A stretch of DNA of 64,000 nt from CBDFKS01 sp965248905 (GCA_965248905.1 CBDFKS010000006.1:248001-312000); one strand, 5' to 3'; shown: positions 1-9,689, counted from the first letter of the stretch. Notes: generated from the sequence alone by a model not told the origin. Program-made: numbers and translations.

Positions 1-2
1 AT

Positions 3-233
3 GAAGATGATCCCGACCCCGATGCAGGTGATGGCGCAATCGGTAATGGAGAGCCGAAGGAGAGGATTTCTGCTAAGGCAAGTTTAACCGCTGAGAAAAT
101 TCTGATTGGCCATACAGCTCCGATCTTCCTGATCGACCGGCAGGGCTTACGTCGGGTTATATTTACCAGCTTATCCATGGAGCCTCATCAGCTAGTACAC
201 GATATACGGCTCCTGATAAAGCAATCTTCCTAG
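3..233 (+). CDS. Sco1/SenC-like protein, C-terminal end (partial)
   Basis: An open frame enters from the left edge (first full codon at 3) and ends at TAG 231-233, giving 76 residues. The end reads GHTAPIFLIDRQGLRRV followed by an amphipathic helix (HQLVHDIRLLIK). This matches the last beta strands and helix of the Sco1/SenC thioredoxin fold, which delivers copper to cytochrome c oxidase; the His of the GHT segment would be the conserved C-terminal copper ligand. The CxxxC motif would lie outside the window. The first 25 visible residues are rich in Asp, Gly and Pro and look like a linker or insert. The gene converges on rplT and shares its terminator. The assignment rests on this short tail only. 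Confidence 0.55.
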   Translation, partial: EDDPDPDAGDGAIGNGEPKERISAKASLTAEKILIGHTAPIFLIDRQGLRRVIFTSLSMEPHQLVHDIRLLIKQSS

Positions 234-236
234 AAA

Positions 237-275
237 TGAAAAGGCATCTGCCGTCACACGGTAGATGCCTTTATT
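237..275. terminator. Bidirectional terminator between the Sco-like gene and rplT
   Basis: A 12-bp stem (AGGCATCTGCCG pairing with CGGTAGATGCCT, one G-T pair) encloses a 5-base loop. It has A residues on its left and TTTATT on its right, so it can act on transcripts from either side. It lies between the stop codons of two convergent genes. Confidence 0.8.
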
Positions 276-290
276 CAAGGGGGATATCCT

Positions 291-656
291 TTAGCTTACG
301 GCTACCAGGTGTTCCTTCGCAACGGTCACCAGTTTTTCGAAGCCCTGGGGGTCCTTGACGGCCATATCAGCCATAATCTTCCTGTTGATCTGTACGTTCG
401 CGATCTTCAGGCCGTAGACTAGTTGGCTATAGTTGAGACCCAGTTGCCTGCTGGCTGCGCCGATTCTCAGTATCCACAGCCTGCGAAAATCGCCTTTTCG
501 CTCCCTGCGGTGGCGATAGGCGTGGCTCCACGCATGAATTAAGGCTTCCTTGGCCCATTTGTAGTTACGATGGGAGGAAGCGTGGAATCCTCGGGCTAAG
601 GACAGGACCTTCTTGTGTCGGCGGCGCTTGGTTACGCCGCGCTTTACTCTCGCCAC
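291..656 (-). CDS. rplT: 50S ribosomal protein L20
   Basis: 121 residues, the normal length for bacterial L20. The protein starts MARVKRGVTKRRRHKK, the very basic 23S rRNA-binding tail, followed by the conserved globular part (RRLWILRIGAASRQLGLNYSQ). It acts in early assembly of the large subunit. It is the last gene of infC-rpmI-rplT, 27 bp after rpmI, and is followed by a strong terminator. In other bacteria L20 (E. coli, B. subtilis) represses this operon by binding its mRNA leader; whether it does so here cannot be seen. Confidence 0.97.
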   Translation of the reverse strand: MARVKRGVTKRRRHKKVLSLARGFHASSHRNYKWAKEALIHAWSHAYRHRRERKGDFRRLWILRIGAASRQLGLNYSQLVYGLKIANVQINRKIMADMAVKDPQGFEKLVTVAKEHLVAVS

Positions 657-683
657 AGATTCACTCCGGAATGCAGTTTATAA

Positions 684-887
684 CTAAACGTCGTGGGGAA
701 TCAGCCGTTTGATACGTTTGACATCGCTTGGAGATAGAGGGAGTTTCCCAATTGCGAATTGGCGGCGAACCTTCTTTGGCTTTTTGCGGCGGAGATGGCT
801 GCTCATCCGTTTCCGCCTCATGATCTTGCCGGTGCCGGTGATGTGAAACCGGGCCTTGGCGCCTTTATGCGTCTTTTGCTTGGGCAT
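684..887 (-). CDS. rpmI: 50S ribosomal protein L35
   Basis: 67 residues starting MPKQKTHKGAKARF, the hallmark of L35, and rich in Lys/Arg throughout. The gene starts inside the end of infC (23-bp overlap). Its ribosome-binding site (GAGG, then GGGG just before ATG) lies within the infC coding sequence, which suggests translational coupling to IF-3. Confidence 0.96.
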   Translation of the reverse strand: MPKQKTHKGAKARFHITGTGKIMRRKRMSSHLRRKKPKKVRRQFAIGKLPLSPSDVKRIKRLIPHDV

Positions 888-1431
888 CCCCTACCTCTAC
901 AGGCTGCTTTTTCTCAGCCTTCTTAGGTGCCGGCGCTAACATGATAGACACGGCCCTGCCTTCCATACCGGGTGGGCCTTCCAGCTTCGCTTCCTCATGC
1001 ACCTCGTCAGCCACACGTTTTAGTAGGGTGTAGCCTCTGTCGGGATGAGTGACCTCACGGCCTCGAAAAACGACGGCAACTTTTACCTTGGAGCCATCAT
1101 TTATGAACTGTTTCACTTTGCGCACTTTGGAAAAGAAGTCGTGGTCTCCAATCTTCGGGCGGAACCGTACTTCTTTCAGGGCTGTGTTCTTCTGACCCTT
1201 CTTAGCTTCTCGTTCCTTTTTGGAGTATAGGTAGCGGAGTCTTCCGTAGTCAAGGATTCGGCAAACGGGGGGTGTGGCATTTGGGGCTACTTCTACCAGG
1301 TCCAGGCCACGTTCTCTTGCGATCTCCAGGGCTTGGGGCACGGTCATGGTCCCAAACTGCTCTCCTGCATCGTTTACAACCAGCACCTGCGGTGCACGGA
1401 TCCTCTCGTTTACCCTATATTCCTTAGCTAT
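865..1431 (-). CDS. infC: Translation initiation factor IF-3, starting at a rare ATA codon
   Basis: IF-3 binds the 30S subunit and checks start-codon and initiator-tRNA pairing. Reading from GTG at 1386 gives a protein that lacks the conserved start of the N-terminal domain. Extending upstream in frame adds 15 codons encoding IAKEYRVNERIRAPQ, which carries the conserved (Y)RVNERIRA segment. The extension begins with ATA at 1431-1429, 7 bases after a GGAGGT ribosome-binding site, and there is no ATG, GTG or TTG between it and the upstream in-frame TGA. Rare AUU, AUC or AUA starts are known in infC of several bacteria, where IF-3 discriminates against its own start codon (AUU in E. coli). The predicted protein has 188 residues. 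The C-terminal domain is intact. Confidence 0.92.
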   Translation of the reverse strand: MAKEYRVNERIRAPQVLVVNDAGEQFGTMTVPQALEIARERGLDLVEVAPNATPPVCRILDYGRLRYLYSKKEREAKKGQKNTALKEVRFRPKIGDHDFFSKVRKVKQFINDGSKVKVAVVFRGREVTHPDRGYTLLKRVADEVHEEAKLEGPPGMEGRAVSIMLAPAPKKAEKKQPVEVGDAQAKDA

Positions 1432-1455
1432 GCCCTCTACCTCCGGTGTGATTTC

Positions 1456-1514
1456 GACGCTGTTAGCGTCAGAATTTCACTTGTGAATATACCATAGGGG
1501 GAAAAGCAAGTCAA
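1456..1514 (-). promoter_or_regulatory. infC promoter and leader hairpin
   Basis: On the minus strand, TTGACT (1514-1509), a 17-bp spacer and TATATT (1491-1486) form a near-consensus sigma-70 promoter between thrS and infC. A 6-bp hairpin (GACGCT/AGCGTC, 1456-1470) follows in the leader, just before the infC ribosome-binding site. The IF-3/L35/L20 genes can therefore be transcribed independently of thrS. Confidence 0.65.
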
Positions 1515-1528
1515 TTGCGTATTAGCCA

Positions 1529-3286
1529 CTAACTTAGGTTGTGAAGATCCTTCTCCATCATCTCCAAGATGGCAGGAAGGGGCGTAGAGCCCAGGTTCTC
1601 TTCGCTTCTCAGCCGGACAGATGCGGCATTTTCACTTGCCTCTCGGTCACCGACTATCAGCATGTAAGGCACTTTCTGAAGCTGAGCGTCTCGCACCTTG
1701 TGGTTCATGCGCTCTTTTCGGGAATCCACATCTATTCGGAAGCTGCGTTCTCGCAATGCGTTGGCAACCTGATCGGCGTACTCAAAATGCCGGTCCGCGA
1801 TGGGAATCACCACCGCTTGGACAGGTGCCAACCAGAGGGGGAAAGCGCCGCCGTAGTGCTCTATCAACATACCTAGGAAGCGTTCCATGGAACCCATAAT
1901 AGCTCTGTGGACCATGTAGGGTCGGTGCTGACCTCCATCGGAACCCTGGAACGTAAGGTCGAAACGCTCGGGTAGGTTGAAATCGAACTGCACTGTTGTG
2001 CACTGCCATTCTCGTCCCAAAGCGTCCCGGATCTTGATGTCAATCTTGGGCCCGTAGAATGCGCCACCACCTTCATCCACATCGTAATCCAGACCTCTTA
2101 TCTTCAAGGCATTAGCCAGAGATTGGGTGGCGTGTTCCCACATGGCCTCGTCGCCCACAAATTTGTCGGGGCGGGTGGAGAGCGATATTTCGTAATCGCT
2201 GAATCCAAAGGTATCCAGCAATTCGAAGGTCAGGTCCAGCACGCCCAGGATTTCGTCCTCCACCTGCTCAGGTCTGCAGAAGATGTGGGCGTCGTCTTGC
2301 GTAAATCCTCGAACTCGCATGAGTCCGTGAAGCACGCCACTGCGCTCGTAGCGATAGACTGTTCCCAGCTCTCCGTAGCGTAGGGGAAGCTCGCGGTAGC
2401 TCCTCAGAGCTGAGCGATAGATCATGATGTGGAACGGGCAGTTCATGGGCTTCATGTAATATTCCTGTCCGTCCACGTCCATTGGTGAATACATGCTTTC
2501 GCTATAGAAGTCCAGGTGCCCACTGGTCTGCCAGAGGCGGGAACGCCCCAGGTGAGGCGAGTAAACGACGTCGTAGCCGTGTTTGTAGTGCAAGTCTTGC
2601 CAGTAGTCCTCGATAATGGTGCGGATTCGGCCCCCTTTCGGGTGCCAGATAATCAGTCCCGGCCCAACCTCCTCGTGAACGCTGAAGAGGTCAAGCTGCC
2701 TGCCCAGGCGGCGGTGGTCTCGCTTTTCGGCCTCTTCGAGGAGTTGGAGATGTTCTTCCAGGGCCTCAGTGCTCTCGAAAGAGGTGCCATATATTCGCTG
2801 CAACATGGGCCGGTTCTCATCGCCTCGCCAGTAAGCGCCCGCCACGGTTAGAAGCTTAAAGGCGGCTATCTCACCGGTGGACTCGACATGAGGTCCCTGG
2901 CATAGGTCTACGAACTCTCCGTGCCTATATACGCTGAGGGGCTCGTCGGGGGGTATATCGTCGATGAGCTCTACCTTATAGGGTTGCTCTTTGAGGAGAT
3001 CCTTGGCTTCTTCCCGGCTCGTGATCTCCTTCCGGAAAGGGAGGTCTTCGGCAACGGTCTTTTTCATGAGCGCGTCTATGCGTTCCAGTTCCTCGGGAGT
3101 GAAGGGACGGTCAACCTGGAAGTCGTAATAAAAACCGTCCTCGGTGGGTGGGCCGATGCCGATCTTGGCCTCGGGGAATAGCTGGAGCACTGCATCCGCC
3201 ATCACGTGGGCTGTGGAGTGTCGCATACGTTGGCGCAGCGCCGCCAGCTCTTGGTCTTGCTGTTTGCTGAAAGAAGTTTTTGCCAT
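1529..3286 (-). CDS. thrS: Threonyl-tRNA synthetase without a TGS domain
   Basis: 585 residues. The editing domain motif HSTAH is already at residues 23-27; in E. coli ThrRS the equivalent His is residue 73, behind a TGS domain. An in-frame TAA lies 12 bases before the ATG, so the TGS domain is really absent, not mis-called. The rest is complete: the second editing-domain motif (DLCQGPHVESTG), the class II catalytic core with the zinc-site segment MKPMNCPFH and motif 2 (RYERSG, RVRGFTQDDAHIF), and an anticodon-binding domain (VQAVVIPIADRHF onwards). The ribosome-binding site is AGGCGG. The gene lies just upstream of infC, as in many bacteria. Confidence 0.95.
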   Translation of the reverse strand: MAKTSFSKQQDQELAALRQRMRHSTAHVMADAVLQLFPEAKIGIGPPTEDGFYYDFQVDRPFTPEELERIDALMKKTVAEDLPFRKEITSREEAKDLLKEQPYKVELIDDIPPDEPLSVYRHGEFVDLCQGPHVESTGEIAAFKLLTVAGAYWRGDENRPMLQRIYGTSFESTEALEEHLQLLEEAEKRDHRRLGRQLDLFSVHEEVGPGLIIWHPKGGRIRTIIEDYWQDLHYKHGYDVVYSPHLGRSRLWQTSGHLDFYSESMYSPMDVDGQEYYMKPMNCPFHIMIYRSALRSYRELPLRYGELGTVYRYERSGVLHGLMRVRGFTQDDAHIFCRPEQVEDEILGVLDLTFELLDTFGFSDYEISLSTRPDKFVGDEAMWEHATQSLANALKIRGLDYDVDEGGGAFYGPKIDIKIRDALGREWQCTTVQFDFNLPERFDLTFQGSDGGQHRPYMVHRAIMGSMERFLGMLIEHYGGAFPLWLAPVQAVVIPIADRHFEYADQVANALRERSFRIDVDSRKERMNHKVRDAQLQKVPYMLIVGDREASENAASVRLRSEENLGSTPLPAILEMMEKDLHNLS

Positions 3287-3411
3287 GTCCCGCCTTTACG
3301 TTTGCTGAGGGCAATATCGTGTGGCATCGCCCCGATCAATTGGGCAAATCGCCTCACAGCAGTATATCATGCAGCCCTCACTCCAGAAACACTATGCTGC
3401 TTCCGCAGTAG

Positions 3412-3538
3412 AGTCTTTTAGTTCTTGCTCCGAAGAAAGTAGTTTCCGCTTGCCTTGAGCTTGTCGAAAGGCGCCGCCATAGTTCGACAAGCTCACCATG
3501 AGCGTTAGTTTCCTCTCACCTCAGACAATTAAAAGACC
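3412..3538. repeat. Dispersed palindromic repeat, copy A
   Basis: First of three copies in this window (others at 13627-13752 and 18381-18541), here in opposite orientation. Shared parts are a core containing GGAGGAAACTAACGCTCATG, an internal hairpin built on (T)TGTCGAA / TTCGACAA, and degenerate ends related to GGTCTTTCGATT and its complement. No coding potential. It resembles a small non-autonomous element or REP/BIME-like sequence. Confidence 0.7.
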
Positions 3539-3703
3539 CTGGCTCCAGTGGCGCTGTCTGATTGCAGTGAACATCTGCTGGAAGCCATCACTGATGTGCT
3601 TGCCTACCACACCTAAAGTTAGACCCAGACATACTAATACCGGAGGCCACAGCTCGCCGGTGGCGATAGCGAGAACAGAGTCGATATTGCGCGCCCACGA
3701 TCT
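3539..3703. other. Intergenic stretch downstream of plsY with an in-frame open extension
   Basis: Apart from repeat copy A, the space between thrS and plsY holds no recognised gene. On the minus strand the plsY frame stays open for about 57 codons after its TAA, encoding a hydrophobic segment (LWPPVLVCLGLTLGVVG) and ending at a TGA inside the repeat. No ATG, GTG or TTG start was found in it. Confidence 0.4.
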
Positions 3704-4318
3704 TTATTCAAAGGCAAACAGGTCCAGCCAACGCCCCTGCTGTACGGCAGCGATGGTCTCTCGCCATGATCGACTGAAATACGTTGCGGTTACAAGTGCC
3801 GTCAGCGAGAGGCAGAGGGCTACCTGAAACCACCCCTGGTCCGTAAACACCGTGAGGATGTTGATGAGGACGAATCCCACAGCAGCTCCCAAAACTACAT
3901 TACGTGTCATGAGCCCGATGACGAAAGTGGAAAGGAGGGCAATGAAGGTGAATAGGGGCAGGATCGCTAGAGACACACCCAGAACGGTAGCAGCACCCTT
4001 GCCACCACGAAATCCCATGAACACTGACCAATTGTGGCCTACGACTACACCAAGAGCGCCGTATAAACAAGCCCAGGGAGGTTCACCTATCCCCATGGCT
4101 ATAGCTATAGCGAGGACTCCCTTCAGTGTGTCAGCTAAGAGGACAACAGCAGCGGCCTTGAATCCGACCTGATTGTAGGTGTTAAGTGCTCCTACATTAT
4201 GGCTGCCAACGGTTCGAATATCGATACCTTCGGCAAGACGTGCGACTATGTACGCAGAAGGGATAGACCCCAATAGGTATGTGGAGATGGCTATTACCGG
4301 GATCAGCCCGGGTTCCAT
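3704..4318 (-). CDS. plsY: Glycerol-3-phosphate acyltransferase PlsY
   Basis: 204 residues, typical for PlsY, which transfers the acyl group from acyl phosphate to glycerol 3-phosphate in the inner membrane, the first step of phospholipid synthesis. Several hydrophobic membrane segments are visible. The three cytoplasmic motifs are present: LGSIPSAYIVARL near residue 16, the glycine-rich GGKGAAT near residue 104, and the segment following the last loop. The SxxVGAxN-like motif appears as VGSHNVGALNTY. The start overlaps the stop of the upstream SRPBCC gene by one base (TGATG), so the two are co-translated. It should work with a PlsX encoded elsewhere. Confidence 0.93.
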   Translation of the reverse strand: MEPGLIPVIAISTYLLGSIPSAYIVARLAEGIDIRTVGSHNVGALNTYNQVGFKAAAVVLLADTLKGVLAIAIAMGIGEPPWACLYGALGVVVGHNWSVFMGFRGGKGAATVLGVSLAILPLFTFIALLSTFVIGLMTRNVVLGAAVGFVLINILTVFTDQGWFQVALCLSLTALVTATYFSRSWRETIAAVQQGRWLDLFAFE

Positions 4319-4836
4319 CAGGGAGTGGTCTCGTTGGGGAGAGTTTCCGCGGCTTGACGGAAGACGTGGCTACGTGCGGCCCGGGCTTCCGCAGCGACCT
4401 TCAGGTCTTTCATGTGGTCTCGTATGACCTTGTTATACTTGGGCCTGACGTACAGCATGGCTATTAGCCACCCGATTCCAGGCATCCATGGAACTCTGCA
4501 CTCCATCTTTCCTTTGTACCGTAGCTCCGTACCGGCGTCCTGCTCTGTCAGGTTAAACTCTTCCTCCGAGAAGACGAGAGGCCCTTCCAGATGTCGAAAT
4601 GTAATTCGTTCAGGTGGGTATAGCTGGACCTCTTCAAGGGTACGGTATGTACGCTTTCCAGAGGGAGTCATGAACTCAGCGATTATGGTGTCGCCGTCGC
4701 GCTCCAAGACTTTTGATGACTCTCCTTGGGCGCCTGGCAGCGTTCCTTTGCCGATGGCGCTTAGCATCTGGAACACCAGGGGTCGTGGGGCCTTAAAATG
4801 GGCTGTGGGTTCGGCTAGCTTTACCTTCATATCCAT
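4318..4836 (-). CDS. SRPBCC (START-like) domain protein
   Basis: 172 residues. The sequence begins with a strand and a helix (AHFKAPRPLVFQMLSAIGKG), continues with antiparallel strands (ERITFRHLEGPLVFSEEEFNL, ELRYKGKMECRVP), and ends with a long basic C-terminal helix. This is the SRPBCC/polyketide cyclase-like helix-grip fold, which binds hydrophobic ligands. There is no membrane segment or catalytic signature, so the ligand is unknown. It is coupled to plsY by a one-base overlap, which hints at a lipid-related role (inference). The ribosome-binding site AAGG precedes ATG 4836. Confidence 0.65.
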   Translation of the reverse strand: MDMKVKLAEPTAHFKAPRPLVFQMLSAIGKGTLPGAQGESSKVLERDGDTIIAEFMTPSGKRTYRTLEEVQLYPPERITFRHLEGPLVFSEEEFNLTEQDAGTELRYKGKMECRVPWMPGIGWLIAMLYVRPKYNKVIRDHMKDLKVAAEARAARSHVFRQAAETLPNETTP

Positions 4837-5074
4837 GCACCGCCTTCTTCTGGGTCATTCTATAGTTAGATGTTCCCAGAAGGTGGCTGGATTCGCTCTC
4901 GAAATGGGCTAAATCGAGGTTGGTTGACTGAAGAGCCTTTGTGGATGGGATGTGGCGATGACTTTTTCGGGTCTAGTTCGGTTGGGATCCGCTGGATGAA
5001 GTTAGTCGCAGATGAGCTTGGAACGGTGCCTGGAACGGATATCCAGATTAAATGGATCGTTAATGCGCTGCCGC

Positions 5075-5293
5075 CTAGCGGCTGCCGGCCGGCGGTAAAC
5101 TGTCCACTTCCTTGCGGATTGAGTCCAGCCTTCCAGCGATGTCCCGTTTCTCGGGGGTGGAAGCCTGGCATTTATCACACCAGACGCGGGCTCTTGAAGA
5201 CAACATCAAGTTATCTTTCTTAACGGAGAAAGAGCCCGTCTCAACTCCACACACTCCGCATGTCTGGATAACCGTTATATCTTCGCCTGCCAT
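5075..5293 (-). CDS. Small zinc-ribbon protein
   Basis: 72 residues from ATG 5293, chosen because GGAG lies 6 bases upstream; a longer start at 5326 has no such site. Two CxxC pairs (CGVCG near residue 11 and CDKC near residue 38) about 25 residues apart suggest a single zinc ribbon. The rest is polar, with a charged C-terminal helix. No specific family recognised. An AT-rich TATTATATA stretch just upstream may be part of its promoter. Confidence 0.55.
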   Translation of the reverse strand: MAGEDITVIQTCGVCGVETGSFSVKKDNLMLSSRARVWCDKCQASTPEKRDIAGRLDSIRKEVDSLPPAGSR

Positions 5294-5374
5294 TGTGTCT
5301 CCAGGTATATAATAGCCGAGAGCCAACCGAATGTTACATCAGTATATTGGGATCCCAGAACAAGTGGTACGACA

Positions 5375-5451
5375 TGGTGGGCGGTAGTGGACTCGAACCA
5401 CTGACCTCTGCGATGTCAACGCAGTGCTCTAACCAGCTGAGCTAACCGCCC
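5375..5451 (-). tRNA. tRNA-Val (anticodon GAC)
   Basis: On the minus strand a full cloverleaf is visible: acceptor GGGCGGT pairing with ACCGCCC, D arm with AGCTCAGCTGGTTAGAGC, anticodon stem CTGCG/CGCAG with loop TTGACAT, T arm with GGTTCGAGTCC, and an encoded CCA at 5375-5377. The anticodon GAC reads the valine codon GUC (and GUU by wobble). Confidence 0.97.
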
Positions 5452-5470
5452 TACTGTAGGTTCGATAAAC

Positions 5471-5560
5471 TGTCATTCTGAGGGAGCGAAGCGACCGAAG
5501 AATCTGGAAGGGCAGGGATCCCATCCCCACCAGATTCTTCGCCTTCGGCTCAGAATGACA
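5471..5560. repeat. Palindromic intergenic repeat between rpoC and tRNA-Val
   Basis: Starts TGTCATTCTGAG and ends CTCAGAATGACA, with internal complementary arms (GAAGAATCTGG / CCAGATTCTTC), so the whole 90 bp can fold into one long hairpin. It lies 3' of rpoC. A related palindrome with arms GTCATTGCGA/TCGCAATGAC occurs at 60634-60707. Confidence 0.75.
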
Positions 5561-5607
5561 TGCATCAAATTTAAGTTAACTAGGCACTGGTCTGCGATGA
5601 CTGTAAG

Positions 5608-8600
5608 CTATTCGGGGTTCTCTTGCTCCTCTGGAGAGGACTCCTTGAAGAGCTCGTCGCTCATTTCGTGGCCGTTTTCGTGCCCATTTCCTTGACCGCT
5701 ATTAGACGCGGCTTCCACGAGATTGAACCACGACCTGGAGAACCCATCGGTTTCATCGGCAGGTGGAAGCTGTTGCTGAACCTTTTCTTCCAGAATGTTG
5801 GGCCGGGCAGGGATTAGCCTGCCGATAATTACATTCTCTTTCAGGCCTAACAATCGGTCTCGGGCTCCCGATACAGCTGCCTCAGTGAGTACGCGGGCAG
5901 TCTCCTGGAATGAAGCCGCAGCCAGGAAGCTATCGGTCATAAGGGATGCTCGGGTGACTCCGAGGAGCACCGATTTGGCAGTAGCCGGCTCTCCACCCTC
6001 GGCAAGGACTTTGGTATTCTTTTCCTGGAACTCGAATCTGTCCACTACCTGACCGGGTATGAATTCGGCGTCCCCTGGTGTGTCGACCTGCACGCGGCGT
6101 AGCATCTGGCGGAGAACCACCTCTATGTGCTTATCGTGGATACGGACGCCCTGGGACCGATACACCTTCTGTACCTCGCCGATCAGGTAGCGTTGCAACT
6201 CCTCTTTGCCTCGGATCCTCAGAATGTCGTGGGGATTCATGGGGCCCGCCGTAAGAGCGTCTCCCGCCTTGACCGTTAAGCCGTTCTCCACCAGGATGTA
6301 GGCGGAAGCCGGCACGATATGGTCCCTCTCCTCGATGTCTTCCCAAACTATGGAAAGACCTTCTTGGCCCATTTCCACGCGACCGCTTATGTTGGCTACG
6401 ATCTCCTGGGGAGTTTCCTCTCCGCTCTCTTCTTGGGCATCGGGGTCGGGTAGAGCTCGAGCAAGAGAACCTCCCGCTTCAATCTGATCGCCGTCGCCTA
6501 CCAGCAGTTCAAATCCTGCGGGCAGCGAGTAATCTTCACGGTATTCCTCGCGGCTGATAACTCTTAGCCTGCGCCCTTCGGCATCGTTCTCAATAATGAC
6601 TATGCCGTCGATATCGGCTAGAACGGCATAACCCTTAGGTACCCTCGCCTCAAACAGTTCTTCAACTCTAGGTAGGCCGCTGGTGATGTCCAGACCTGCG
6701 ACTCCTCCTGTGTGGAATGTTCTCATCGTGAGCTGTGTGCCGGGCTCGCCGATGCTTTGGGCAGCGATAATTCCTACTGCTTCGCCGATCCCTGCAAGCT
6801 GACCGGTTGCGGGTATGCGACCATAGCAATATCGGCATATTCCACGCCTTGCTTCACATACGAGAGGTGAACGCACGAAGATCTCGCTTATGTTCGCTTC
6901 CATCATGACTTTAACAATATCTTCGTCCGTCTCCTGGTTCTGCTCCAACAGGATCTCGCCGGTTTTGGGGTGGGCCACCGGCGCCGCCGCGGTTCTTCCC
7001 ACCATACTCTCTTCCAGAGTGGAGACAAGGGGATCATCTGCTCTGGAGGTCAGCATTATTCCATCGAGTGTTCCGCAGTCCTCTGCCAGGATAATGACCT
7101 CCTGGGAAACGTCAATGAGACGTCGGGTCAGGTAACCGCTGTCGGCTGTCCTAAGAGCAGTGTCGGCCAGACCCTTTCTCGCTCCGTGGGTGGATATGAA
7201 GTATTCGAGAGTGGTAAGACCCTCGCGGAAGCTGGACTTGATGGGGAGGTCTATGATGCGACCTTTGGGGTTGCTCATAAGACCGCGCATTCCAGCCATC
7301 TGTTTGATCTGGGCGATGTTTCCCTTGGCGCCGGACACGGCCATCAAAGCTACTCCACCGTAGCTGGCCAGGTCTTCTTTGACAATGTCTTCCATCTTGT
7401 CGCTGGCCTGGGTCCATGTCGCTACGGTTTGGCTGTATCTCTCGTCCTCGGTAACCAGTCCTTGCATATATTGATCTTCGTACTCTTCGACTTTGCGGTT
7501 GGCCTCTGCAATGACCTGCTCCTTCTTAGGAGACACCTGTATATCGTTGATGGCAATTGTTATCCCAGAGGTTGTAGCGTAATGGAATCCTAACGTTTTT
7601 ACCCTGTCGAGAGTTTCGGCAGCTTCTGAGTTTCCTAGTGTGCGGGCGCATTCCGACGTGAGGTCCTTGAGTGCTGCTTTGTCCATTAGCTGGTTTTTGA
7701 AGGGTATCTCCGGAGGCAATACCTCATTGAAGATCATTCGTCCTAAGGTAGTCTTGAGCCATCCGTTTGGTTGCTTGGGATCTCGTATCTCTATTTCAGC
7801 CCTTAAGGCTAACTGCTCGGAGTCGTAGGCAATACGGGCCTCGTCCAGGTCTATGAAACGCTTGCCTGTGCCCTTGGAGCCTTCTGGCAGATCGGTGAGG
7901 TAGTAGCAGCCCAGCACCATGTCCAGGGTGGGGGCTACCATCGGCTCGCCTGACGCCGGGGATAGCATGTTGTGCATGCTCAGCATGGTCTCCTTGGCTT
8001 CTTTCACCGCCATCTTCGAGAGAGGTACGTGAACGGCCATCTGGTCGCCATCGAAGTCGGCATTGAAAGCCGAGCACACGAGGGGATGAATCTGTATGGC
8101 GCTGCCCTCGATCAACACTGGCATGAAAGCCTGGATTCCCAACCGGTGAAGGGTAGGCGCGCGGTTCAGAAGCACGGGGCGTTCTTTGATCACGTCTTCG
8201 AGGATGTCCCATACCTCTGGTCGGATCCTCTCCACCATTCTCTTGGCACTCTTTATATTGGGAGCTATGCCCAGCACCACGAGGCGATGCATAACAAAGG
8301 GTTTAAACAGCTCCAGAGCCATACGCTTGGGTAGGCCGCACTGATGTAATTTTAGTTCCGGCCCCACCACGATCACAGACCGGCCGCTGTAGTCCACTCG
8401 TTTTCCGAGGAGGTTCTGACGGAAGCGGCCCTGTTTGCCTCTGAGCAGGTCAGAGAGGGACTTTAGCTTATGATTGTGGCTGCCCTGAATTGCTCGGCCT
8501 CTTCTGCCGTTGTCGATAAGGGCGTCCACCGCCTCTTGCAACATCCTTTTCTCATTGCGTACGATAATTTCCGGAGCGCCGAGGTCGAGCAACCTCCGTA

Positions 8601-9675
8601 GTCGGTTATTTCGGTTGATCACACGACGGTAAAGGTCGTTTAAGTCGCTGGTCGCGAACCTGCCACCGTCCAGTTGGACCATGGGTCTCAGGTCCGGAGG
8701 AAGCACGGGTAGTACGGTGAGGATCATCCACTCGGGTTTATTCCCGCTTCTCCGGAAGGCCTCGACCACTCGCAGGCGTTTGATGGCTTTTTTGCGCCTC
8801 TGGCCCGATGTGGAACGCATTTCCAGTAGCAACTGCTCACGCAGAGCTTCCAGGTCCGTCTGGCGTAGTATCTCCAAGGTGCCTTCAGCCCCCATCATGG
8901 CCTTGAACACGTTCCCGTAATGCTCCTTCAGCTCACGATGGCGGCTATCGGCTATCAGCTTGCAAACCCGCAAGTCTTCCAGCTCGTCTATTCTGGTCTG
9001 CATCTCCTCGTGTAGCTTACTTCCGCTTTCGACCATATTGTCTTTGATAGCGCCTATCTCAACTTCGGTGCCCAGCCGTTCCAGCTCCAGCTCTTCTTCG
9101 CTCTTCGAGTCAGTGGCGGCCTCAAAGCGTTGTCGTACGTCACTGATAGCTTGTTCGGTGGTTTGCTTAATCTTCTCTACGTCTTGGTCGTATTTGCGGT
9201 GCTCTTCTTCAATTGCGCTCTGACGAGCCTCGTTGTCCACAGATACGACGATGTGTTGAGCGAAATACAACACACGTTCGAGGTTCCTGGGTGAGAGGTC
9301 CAAAAGCAACCCGAGACGGCTTGGTGTGCCCTTGCTAAACCATATATGGGCCACGGGGGATGCGAGGTTGACGTGTCCCATTCGTTCCCTTCGTACCTTT
9401 GAACGGGTGACCTCTACTCCGCAGCGGTCACATACAACGCCCCGATATCGTATACGCTTGTACTTGCCACAGAAACATTCCCAGTCCTTGGTGGGCCCAA
9501 AGATGCGTTCGCAGAAGAGCCCATCTTTTTCAGGTCTGAGGGTACGGTAGTTGATCGTTTCAGGCTTAGTTATTTGGCCGTGCGACCAGCTACGAATCTG
9601 CTCCGGTGAAGCGATGGATATCCTGATCGCATTGAAATTTGTAGCCTGAGCGTCTATCCTGTCTGGCATCGTCAT
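5608..9675 (-). CDS. rpoC: DNA-directed RNA polymerase subunit beta'
   Basis: 1355 residues. The N-terminal zinc site ([20 protein letters not shown]) lies in the first 90 residues and the catalytic NADFDGDQM motif, which holds the active-site Mg, at about residue 537. The second zinc site is visible as CGTLDG, then [14 protein letters not shown] coiled coil with many Glu/Lys residues (about residues 150-260) fits the clamp region. The acidic, Glu/Asn-rich C-terminal tail ([20 protein letters not shown]) is not conserved. The gene follows rpoB after 14 bp and shares its promoter. A palindromic repeat and tRNA-Val follow it. Confidence 0.98.
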   Translation of the reverse strand: MTMPDRIDAQATNFNAIRISIASPEQIRSWSHGQITKPETINYRTLRPEKDGLFCERIFGPTKDWECFCGKYKRIRYRGVVCDRCGVEVTRSKVRRERMGHVNLASPVAHIWFSKGTPSRLGLLLDLSPRNLERVLYFAQHIVVSVDNEARQSAIEEEHRKYDQDVEKIKQTTEQAISDVRQRFEAATDSKSEEELELERLGTEVEIGAIKDNMVESGSKLHEEMQTRIDELEDLRVCKLIADSRHRELKEHYGNVFKAMMGAEGTLEILRQTDLEALREQLLLEMRSTSGQRRKKAIKRLRVVEAFRRSGNKPEWMILTVLPVLPPDLRPMVQLDGGRFATSDLNDLYRRVINRNNRLRRLLDLGAPEIIVRNEKRMLQEAVDALIDNGRRGRAIQGSHNHKLKSLSDLLRGKQGRFRQNLLGKRVDYSGRSVIVVGPELKLHQCGLPKRMALELFKPFVMHRLVVLGIAPNIKSAKRMVERIRPEVWDILEDVIKERPVLLNRAPTLHRLGIQAFMPVLIEGSAIQIHPLVCSAFNADFDGDQMAVHVPLSKMAVKEAKETMLSMHNMLSPASGEPMVAPTLDMVLGCYYLTDLPEGSKGTGKRFIDLDEARIAYDSEQLALRAEIEIRDPKQPNGWLKTTLGRMIFNEVLPPEIPFKNQLMDKAALKDLTSECARTLGNSEAAETLDRVKTLGFHYATTSGITIAINDIQVSPKKEQVIAEANRKVEEYEDQYMQGLVTEDERYSQTVATWTQASDKMEDIVKEDLASYGGVALMAVSGAKGNIAQIKQMAGMRGLMSNPKGRIIDLPIKSSFREGLTTLEYFISTHGARKGLADTALRTADSGYLTRRLIDVSQEVIILAEDCGTLDGIMLTSRADDPLVSTLEESMVGRTAAAPVAHPKTGEILLEQNQETDEDIVKVMMEANISEIFVRSPLVCEARRGICRYCYGRIPATGQLAGIGEAVGIIAAQSIGEPGTQLTMRTFHTGGVAGLDITSGLPRVEELFEARVPKGYAVLADIDGIVIIENDAEGRRLRVISREEYREDYSLPAGFELLVGDGDQIEAGGSLARALPDPDAQEESGEETPQEIVANISGRVEMGQEGLSIVWEDIEERDHIVPASAYILVENGLTVKAGDALTAGPMNPHDILRIRGKEELQRYLIGEVQKVYRSQGVRIHDKHIEVVLRQMLRRVQVDTPGDAEFIPGQVVDRFEFQEKNTKVLAEGGEPATAKSVLLGVTRASLMTDSFLAAASFQETARVLTEAAVSGARDRLLGLKENVIIGRLIPARPNILEEKVQQQLPPADETDGFSRSWFNLVEAASNSGQGNGHENGHEMSDELFKESSPEEQENPE

Positions 9676-9689
9676 CCTCTCTATGCTTT

